Assembly (NCBI GenBank): GCA_025056455.1
Contig: JANWVY010000009.1
Span: forward strand, 1 to 64,000
Source: Bryobacteraceae bacterium
GTDB lineage: Bacteria > Acidobacteriota > Terriglobia > Bryobacterales > Bryobacteraceae
Direction of reading: 5' to 3'
DNA length: 64,000 nt
In this document: in pieces, positions 58,073 to 64,000 of the stretch
How the letters are laid out: the number at the start of each line of letters is the position of its first letter
Position numbering within the stretch: position 1 is the first letter of the stretch
Translations under genes and position numbers: made by a program
Notes under the pieces: generated by a model
Told to the model about the DNA's origin: nothing
Database searches by the model: none
The model's input: the letters and a program-made list of their open reading frames with translations, nothing else

Positions 58073-60483
58073 GCTTGTTGGTTCTTCTGGCCGCACTTGG
58101 AGCCTGGGCGGCGAACGCCCAAGACATCCCGTACAAGAAGCCGCCGCAGGAAATCCTCGACGTTTTGCATGCGCCTTCTGTGCCGCAAGCCACGGTCAAT
58201 CCGTCAAAGACGCACTTGCTGTTGATGCGGCCACGGCGCTATCCCCCAATCGCGGAAGTTTCTCAGCCCATGCTGCGACTGGCTGGGTTGCGCATCAACC
58301 CTAGGAATAACGGCTTGCACCTGCCCCCAACGATGGTTGAGTTTCTGTTGAAGCGCCTGGACGACGGCAAGGAAGTCCCGCTGGCGATTCCTAAGGACGC
58401 CCGCCTCAGCGCGCCGCGATGGAGTCCGGACGGAAGATGGTTCGCCTTCACCAACGCCAAGACAGACGCCATCGAGCTGTGGCTTGCGGAAACTGCTTCA
58501 GGGCGCGTCCGTCTCGTGCCCGGCGTGAAAGTGAATGCGGCCTACGGAGAGACGGTTCAGTGGTTGCCCGGTAGCCGAGCCTTGCTGGTTCAGACGGTTC
58601 CAGTCACGCGGGGAAAACCACCCGAGGCTCCCGCTGTCCCCATCGGACCAAAGGTTCAGCAAGCCAGCGGTAAGTATTCCCCCGTGCGGACCTACCAGGA
58701 TCTTTTAACCAGCTCACACGACGAAAATCTCTTTGATTACTACGCCACATCCCAGCTGATGCTCGTGGACGTAGCCAGCGGTAAGGCCACGGCCTTCGGC
58801 GAGCCAGGCATCTATCGATCCATGGATCCCTCACCGGATGGCAACTATGTTCTCTTTACGAAAGTGCACCGGCCCTATTCCTTGCTGCACCCCCATACAG
58901 CCTTCCCGAAAGACGTTGGCTTGTGGGACAGGCAGGGAAGAATGGTGAAGATTCTCTTCCGGCTGCCGCTTGAAGATGCTGTTCCAATCGAGGGCGTGCC
59001 GACCGGGCCGCGCTCGATCGCCTGGCGGCCCGATGAGCCTGCCACTTTGGTCTGGGTCGAGGCTCTCGACGGCGGCGATCCAAAGAAAAAAGTGTCCCAC
59101 CGCGACCGGCTTATGCAATGGAAGGCGCCTTTTGAGGGCGAGCCGTCGGAATGGTGGCGGACCGAACACCGCGCTTTCGGAACGGACTGGGGCAGGGGAT
59201 TCGCTCTTGTCCGAGAATACGAGCGCGAGCGCCGGTGGGGTAAAACATGGCTTTTCAATTTCGCCGAACCGGGGGCCGCACCACGAATCATCTTCAGCCG
59301 CAGCATTCAGGACCGTTACCGGGATCCGGGCACTCCCGTCGAGGAAACGACCCCCAGCGGGCACCGCTTGCTCAGTCAGGATGGCGAGTTTCTCTATCTG
59401 AGCGGGTTGGGTGCAACGCCAACAGGAGCCCGCCCCTTCCTCGACAAGTTTCACCTCCGCACTGGCGAAACCCGCCGCTTGTTTCATTCCGCCGAGCGGG
59501 GTTTTGAGCGGGTCCAATCCCTACTCAGCCGTGACGGATCCAAATTGCTAATCGAACGCCAGAGCTCGACAGAACCGCCAAACTACTTTCTGCGGGACGC
59601 AAGCGGCTCTCTCACCGCTCTGACCAACTTCAAAGATCCCACGCCGCAGATTCGTGGCATTCGGAAGCAGCTGGTCACCTACAAGCGTGAGGATGGCGTG
59701 AATCTTTCCTTCACGCTGTTTCTGCCGCCTGGCTACAAAGAGGGAACCCGCCTGCCGACGGTTCTGTGGGCCTATCCGCGAGAGTTCGTTGATGCCGATA
59801 CAGCCGGACAGTTCGGAGGATCGACCGAACGGTTCACCACCATTTCTGGAACCTCCCATCTGTTTTTCCTCCTGTGTGGCTACGCCGTATTAGACGACGC
59901 CGCGATGCCTGTGGTCGGCCCGCCTGATGTGGCCAACAACACCTACGTCGAGCAGATTGTCTCTAGCGCCAAAGCCGCCATCGAAAAAGCGGCCTCGATG
60001 GGGGTAACCGATCCCAATCGGGTGGGCGTTGGCGGCCACAGCTATGGGGCGTTCATGACGGCCAACCTTTTAGCTCACTCCGATCTATTCCGGGCAGGCA
60101 TTGCGCGGAGTGGAGCCTATAACCGCACGCTTACACCCTTCGGATTTCAAGCTGAACCCCGCACTTTGTGGGAAGCTCCGGATATCTACTTGCGAATGTC
60201 CCCTTTCCTGTTCGCCCACAAGATTAAAGAGCCCATTCTCTTGATTCATGGCGAGGCGGATAATAACCCGGGCACCTTCCCCATCCAGTCCGAAAGAATG
60301 TATCAGGCGATCCGGGGAAACGCAGGCACCGCGCGTTTGGTGCTTTTGCCTTATGAAGCGCATGGCTATGTAAGCCGCGAATCGGTCGAGCACACCCTGG
60401 CGGAGATGATCGAATGGTTCGACCGCTATGTCAAGAACGCCGGCGAAACCAGTAGAACATCGGAAGCCCTAGCAGCACGATAA
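58069..60483 (+). CDS. Glutamyl endopeptidase-like S9 serine protease (plant chloroplast type)
   Basis: 804 residues with a hydrophobic N terminus (LVLLAALGAWAANA). The catalytic triad is complete: Ser658 in GGHSYGAFM, Asp731 in HGEADNN, His765 in YEAHGY. The region from about 570 to 770 (LWAYPREF, NRTLTPFGFQ, SPFLFAHKIKEPILLIHGE) is remembered as closely similar to the chloroplast glutamyl endopeptidase of plants. A propeller of about 500 residues comes first. ATGA overlap with the amidohydrolase; its 3' end is antisense to the APC gene for 53 bases. Confidence 0.9.
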   Translation: MSLLVLLAALGAWAANAQDIPYKKPPQEILDVLHAPSVPQATVNPSKTHLLLMRPRRYPPIAEVSQPMLRLAGLRINPRNNGLHLPPTMVEFLLKRLDDGKEVPLAIPKDARLSAPRWSPDGRWFAFTNAKTDAIELWLAETASGRVRLVPGVKVNAAYGETVQWLPGSRALLVQTVPVTRGKPPEAPAVPIGPKVQQASGKYSPVRTYQDLLTSSHDENLFDYYATSQLMLVDVASGKATAFGEPGIYRSMDPSPDGNYVLFTKVHRPYSLLHPHTAFPKDVGLWDRQGRMVKILFRLPLEDAVPIEGVPTGPRSIAWRPDEPATLVWVEALDGGDPKKKVSHRDRLMQWKAPFEGEPSEWWRTEHRAFGTDWGRGFALVREYERERRWGKTWLFNFAEPGAAPRIIFSRSIQDRYRDPGTPVEETTPSGHRLLSQDGEFLYLSGLGATPTGARPFLDKFHLRTGETRRLFHSAERGFERVQSLLSRDGSKLLIERQSSTEPPNYFLRDASGSLTALTNFKDPTPQIRGIRKQLVTYKREDGVNLSFTLFLPPGYKEGTRLPTVLWAYPREFVDADTAGQFGGSTERFTTISGTSHLFFLLCGYAVLDDAAMPVVGPPDVANNTYVEQIVSSAKAAIEKAASMGVTDPNRVGVGGHSYGAFMTANLLAHSDLFRAGIARSGAYNRTLTPFGFQAEPRTLWEAPDIYLRMSPFLFAHKIKEPILLIHGEADNNPGTFPIQSERMYQAIRGNAGTARLVLLPYEAHGYVSRESVEHTLAEMIEWFDRYVKNAGETSRTSEALAAR

Positions 60484-61915
60484 AGACCCCCGGCCAGGTT
60501 GTAGCGGGTCGATACACAAACAAAACCGTGAGCACCGTGGCGGCTCCTACCAAATACAGCCCAGGCACCACCGGATAACCAAACGCACGGTAGGGACGCT
60601 CCGCCTCGGGTTGCTTCCAACGGAGACGAAACAGTCCAGCCACGGTCAAGATGTAGAAAATCAGCGCCGCGGAAATCACATAATCAAGCAGGTCGCCATA
60701 AAGATTTCCGTAACGCTTGGTCTCTTCGTTGTAGGTGCGGGGCAGAATCAACAGCATGGACCAGATTCCTTGAACCGCTAGCGCCCAACCAGGAACTAGC
60801 GCTTGATTCAGTTTCCCTGCTTGAGGAAAGAACACTCCGTCCCGCGCCATGGCGAAGTAGGCACGCGCCCCAGCTAAAATCAGACCGTTCATACAACCAA
60901 AGGTCGAAACCATGATCGTGACGGCCATCAACACGGCTCCGGTACCTGGAAAAATCCTCTCAAGCGTGGCTGTCGCGACTCGGTCCGATGGCGCCGCCTG
61001 GATTTCTTCGAGCGGAAGCGTAACTAAATACCCGACGTTGGTGAGCAAATAGAGCGTGATAACTGTACCTGTTCCCAAAAGCAGCGACAAAGGAATGTTG
61101 CGCTTGGGCTGAACTACCTCGCCAGCGGTGAACGTGATGTTGTTCCAGGCATCGGCGGAAAATAACGACCCCGTCTGCGAAATGCAGATCGCGACGAACA
61201 AACCAAAGCCGGAGGCTGCCGTCAAGCCCGAAGCCAGTACATCGTAGCCGCGCGGTGTCCACGCATCGCCGAAGTTTTGGTGAACGGCCTGCGAGTTCCA
61301 GCCCCAAATCAGCGAAACCACGATTAAGGCCAGCAGTCCTCCGGTCTTTGCCACCGTGAACACATTCTGAACGAACTTGCCATACTGTAAGCCTCGTGCA
61401 TTGGTCCAGGTCAGCAAAGCGACCAGCACGATACCGAGTAGTTGCGCTGTGGATAACGAAATGGCATACCCGCGACTCAGATGAACCGGGGCAATCAGAT
61501 AATTGCTTTCTGAAATCAGCGGCGCAAGAAAACCAGAAAAGCGCGCAAAGCCGACTGCAACGGCAGCAATCGTCCCGGTTTGAATCACCAGAAAAAGCGT
61601 CCATCCATACAGGAAGCCCCATAAAGGCGAAAACGCTTCTCGTAGATAAACATATTGCCCTCCCGCTCGAGGCATCATGGCCGCAAGCTCTCCGTAGGAA
61701 AGCGCGCCCGAAATTGTGAGAACGCCAGTCAGCAGCCAGGCCACGAGCAGCCAGCCCGCTGAGCCGATGTGGCGCGACATCTCCGCAGAGACAATAAAAA
61801 TACCCGACCCAATCATCGAGCCGATGACAATCATCGTCGAATCAAGTAGTCCGAGTTGCCGCCGGAATTCGGCGGGGTTTTGCGGAAGGCTGGTGGTGGG
61901 GACGGATTCAGCCAT
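60431..61915 (-). CDS. APC-superfamily amino-acid permease
   Basis: 494 residues from ATG 61915, twelve hydrophobic helices. The first helix has IVIGSMIGSGIFIVSAE, the GSGIF substrate-binding signature. GSLFSADAWNNITFTAGEVVQPKRNIP near 240 is the conserved loop after helix six. It is probably a cationic or neutral amino-acid transporter, and sits among peptidase genes, so it may take up their products. The C terminus (FYWFRRRS) overlaps the S9 peptidase gene on the other strand. Confidence 0.9.
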   Translation of the reverse strand: MAESVPTTSLPQNPAEFRRQLGLLDSTMIVIGSMIGSGIFIVSAEMSRHIGSAGWLLVAWLLTGVLTISGALSYGELAAMMPRAGGQYVYLREAFSPLWGFLYGWTLFLVIQTGTIAAVAVGFARFSGFLAPLISESNYLIAPVHLSRGYAISLSTAQLLGIVLVALLTWTNARGLQYGKFVQNVFTVAKTGGLLALIVVSLIWGWNSQAVHQNFGDAWTPRGYDVLASGLTAASGFGLFVAICISQTGSLFSADAWNNITFTAGEVVQPKRNIPLSLLLGTGTVITLYLLTNVGYLVTLPLEEIQAAPSDRVATATLERIFPGTGAVLMAVTIMVSTFGCMNGLILAGARAYFAMARDGVFFPQAGKLNQALVPGWALAVQGIWSMLLILPRTYNEETKRYGNLYGDLLDYVISAALIFYILTVAGLFRLRWKQPEAERPYRAFGYPVVPGLYLVGAATVLTVLFVYRPATTWPGVFIVLLGLPMFYWFRRRS

Positions 61916-61997
61916 AGCCTTGATCGTAGCCAAGCGGGCGCTGTCCTGGCAGGAACCTCGCGACAAGGAAAAGCGCTGCCGCCTGCACCAGAAGCTC

Positions 61998-64000
61998 TTA
62001 GAAATGCTTGTCCCCGCTCGCGCCCGCGGTGAACTGGCGCTGGATGGTCTCTTTTTCCCGTTCGCGCTCTAAATAGGGAATACCGCGCTCCATCCACTCC
62101 GGTTTGGGCGCGCCCTTGAGGTAGTGGTCGAAAAACTGTTGCATGCGAACAGTCCAGTCTTTTTGATTCTGCCTTTTACGCAGGCCATGGGGCTCGCCAT
62201 TGTAGTTAAACAGGTAGACTTCTTTCCCCAGCCGCCGCAAGGCAAGAAAATACTCAAGGCCCTGCGACCAAGGTACCGCATCATCGCCATCGTTGTGCAG
62301 GATCATCAACGGAGTGCGAACACGATCGGCAAAAAATATCGGAGAATTTTCGATAAATCGCAAAGGATATTGCCAGATGGAGCCGCCAATCCGGCTTTGT
62401 GTTTTTTCGTATTGAAACTGGCGAGGCAGTCCGCTACCCCAGCGAATGCCATCGTAGGCGCTGATCATGTTCGCGACTGGAGCGCCCGCCACCGCCGCGC
62501 GAAAGCGGGTAGTCTGCGTAATCATGTACGAAATCTGATACCCACCCCAGCTATGACCTTGGATTCCGATTGCGTTTTCATCGACAAAGCCGCGGTCAGC
62601 GATCGCTTGAATAGCCGGTAACACGCACTTAAGCGCGCTTTGGCCGGGCGCTCCAACCGTATACACAATATCTGGCGTGAGCACCAGATAGCCGTTGCTG
62701 ACGTAGTAAGGAAGATTAATCGAGGTGCCTGGCTGGGGATTTCGAAACTGGTTCACAGTTTGCGACAGTCGCTCATAGATGTAAACGATCAGCGGATATT
62801 TCTTCGAGGGATCGAAATTTTCCGGCTTGTAGAGCGCGGCCTGTAAGGCCAAGCCGTCCGCATTGCGGAAATTTACTAGTTCTGCTGAGCCCCACAGCAG
62901 ACCCTCTTTCTGTGCGTTTCCGTGGGACACGCGCCGGATGTCGGAGAAATTGTTGTCGGAGACGTAGAGATCAGGAAACTCATCAAAGCGCTCGGCTGTG
63001 AACAGCAGCAGGTCGGCTGCTTTCGCTTTGGTCACCGAAGAGAAGCGCTTGGCTGCCATAAGGAGTTTCTCCGGTGGGGTTTCTACATCTAAGCGCTCGC
63101 GCCAGAAACCCGATTCGCGGGTGCTTAAATTCTGCGCCGAAAGCAATAAGGGCTGGGAACGATCCACCGTAAGCCGCTCTCCAGCTGGCCGGTCCGGATC
63201 TTCAAACCGCAGCAGCCGGAATTCAATCTGATTACGCCTGCCCATACCATCGGTAATTTGCTTGGCGCGCGAGCCGTCGGCCGCAAGCAACCAAACGTCA
63301 TAGCGATCGTTAACTAAAATTGCCGAGCTGTCTTTAGTCCACACCGCAGAACCATAAGCCGACCGTGCACCGGGAGTGTCATGATCTTCGTTGTAGAAAG
63401 CCACGCCCAGGTTTGCGGTGAGATTCCTGGTTTTTCCAGTGGCAATCTCATAGCTGATCCAGTGATCGCCGTTGAACGCCGCAAGAAAACGTCCGTCGGG
63501 CGAAGGAATGTAGTTACCCCTTGTCTTGCGGAACAATAGCGTCCGGGCGCCAGTGGCCGTATCAACGAGATAAGTGTCTTGGAGGCGCTCGCCGAATTCC
63601 ACCATGGGCCGGTATTCGCGATCGTCCGTACCCAGGCCGAAGCGGGAGTCTTCAAATAAGTTTAATTCCGGCATCGCGGGGTCGCAGAGCTGCACGACCC
63701 GGCTTGAGGAGAAAAGATATGCCGCGCGGTAATCACGCCGGCGCTCCTGCTCCGCCCGGACCTTCTGCATGGACTGCACATTCTCATCCCTCCAATGCCA
63801 CAAGTCTGCGATGACTCGATCTTCCGCCTCTGCCGTTGCTGCTTTCTGGGAATCTTGCGTGGGCGCGGTGCTGAAGAATAATCGAGAGCCATCTTTGGCA
63901 AACTGGAGCCTTCCCCGCTCACTAATCTTCCAATCCGGTCGCATGCCCAGGCTTTGGTAGGTAATCAAGTTTTCCGCTTGTCGGGCGCCTCGCTTCCATA
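61998..64000 (-). CDS. S9-family (prolyl oligopeptidase) peptidase, 5' end beyond the window
   Basis: At least 667 residues; the frame stays open from the first codon at the window edge, so the N terminus is missing. The visible part is propeller sequence (TGARTLLFRKTRGNYIPSPDGRFLAAF, split here by RG) followed by the alpha/beta-hydrolase: GHSWGGYQ holds the catalytic Ser, HNDGDDAVPW the Asp and GEPHGL the His. YVSNGYLVLTPDIVYTVGAPG is typical of the S9C group of acylaminoacyl peptidases and prolyl oligopeptidases. The C terminus is a basic tail. Its stop is 82 bases from the APC start on the same strand. Confidence 0.9.
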   Translation of the reverse strand, partial: WKRGARQAENLITYQSLGMRPDWKISERGRLQFAKDGSRLFFSTAPTQDSQKAATAEAEDRVIADLWHWRDENVQSMQKVRAEQERRRDYRAAYLFSSSRVVQLCDPAMPELNLFEDSRFGLGTDDREYRPMVEFGERLQDTYLVDTATGARTLLFRKTRGNYIPSPDGRFLAAFNGDHWISYEIATGKTRNLTANLGVAFYNEDHDTPGARSAYGSAVWTKDSSAILVNDRYDVWLLAADGSRAKQITDGMGRRNQIEFRLLRFEDPDRPAGERLTVDRSQPLLLSAQNLSTRESGFWRERLDVETPPEKLLMAAKRFSSVTKAKAADLLLFTAERFDEFPDLYVSDNNFSDIRRVSHGNAQKEGLLWGSAELVNFRNADGLALQAALYKPENFDPSKKYPLIVYIYERLSQTVNQFRNPQPGTSINLPYYVSNGYLVLTPDIVYTVGAPGQSALKCVLPAIQAIADRGFVDENAIGIQGHSWGGYQISYMITQTTRFRAAVAGAPVANMISAYDGIRWGSGLPRQFQYEKTQSRIGGSIWQYPLRFIENSPIFFADRVRTPLMILHNDGDDAVPWSQGLEYFLALRRLGKEVYLFNYNGEPHGLRKRQNQKDWTVRMQQFFDHYLKGAPKPEWMERGIPYLEREREKETIQRQFTAGASGDKHF

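Overview
The window looks like a chromosomal segment of an Acidobacteriota bacterium, probably near Solibacter/Bryobacter. This is inferred from gene content: two NHL-repeat secreted proteins with the Solibacter-type C-terminal domain (TIGR03437-like), an Oar-like TonB-dependent receptor with an N-terminal carboxypeptidase-regulatory domain, a PSCyt1/DUF1549/DUF1553 plus DUF1501 pair, and many secreted S9, M14, M16 and matrixin peptidases. I see no rRNA, tRNA, CRISPR array, insertion sequence, integrase or phage gene. Genes are tightly packed, no gap exceeds 300 bases, and ATGA/GTGA stop-start overlaps are frequent.

Layout. 1-300: the tail of an unidentified gene and a strong terminator. 295-4391: a molybdopterin-binding-domain gene, an arginine cluster (argC-argB-GNAT, minus strand) with a palindrome over the argC promoter, and a zinc-ribbon membrane protein. 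4520-13000: a ThDP-dependent enzyme, a single-chain pyruvate carboxylase, a DUF4097 lipoprotein, PrmA and an acyl-CoA synthetase. 13010-16877: the c-type cytochrome/DUF1553 and Tat-exported DUF1501 pair. 16874-20802: rlmN, an M16 protease, a small lipoprotein and a SpoU/TrmJ-like methyltransferase. 20840-24344: a TonB-dependent receptor gene broken by a one-base frameshift. 24460-28614: a VWA protein with its MoxR-like ATPase, and a polytopic glycosyltransferase-like protein. 28629-36485: two large NHL/TIGR03437-type proteins flanking a matrixin-type metalloprotease. 36530-40017: an SDR, and a short Hsp70 translationally coupled to a Ca2+/H+ antiporter.

40265-45351 is a complete structural operon for a group 3b-like bidirectional [NiFe] hydrogenase (beta, a cyclic-nucleotide-fold protein, gamma, delta, alpha, maturation endopeptidase). 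The hyp maturation genes are not in the window. 45384-50071 holds an M14 peptidase, a GNAT and a PQQ-propeller protein with EF-hands. 50158-54013 is a three-gene unit with a LuxE-like adenylating enzyme, a LuxC-like aldehyde dehydrogenase/acyl reductase and a GT4 glycosyltransferase; it is one of the more likely places for an uncharacterised pathway. 54010-64000 contains glpK (apparently leaderless), two uncharacterised proteins, a secreted-type amidohydrolase coupled to a homologue of plant chloroplast glutamyl endopeptidase, an APC permease, and an S9 peptidase cut by the window edge.

The metabolic picture is an aerobic or facultative heterotroph living on protein and peptide substrates (many exopeptidases plus an amino-acid permease) with glycerol use, anaplerotic pyruvate carboxylation and an NAD(P)-linked hydrogenase. 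All functions are read from motifs in the translated sequence; no database search was run.
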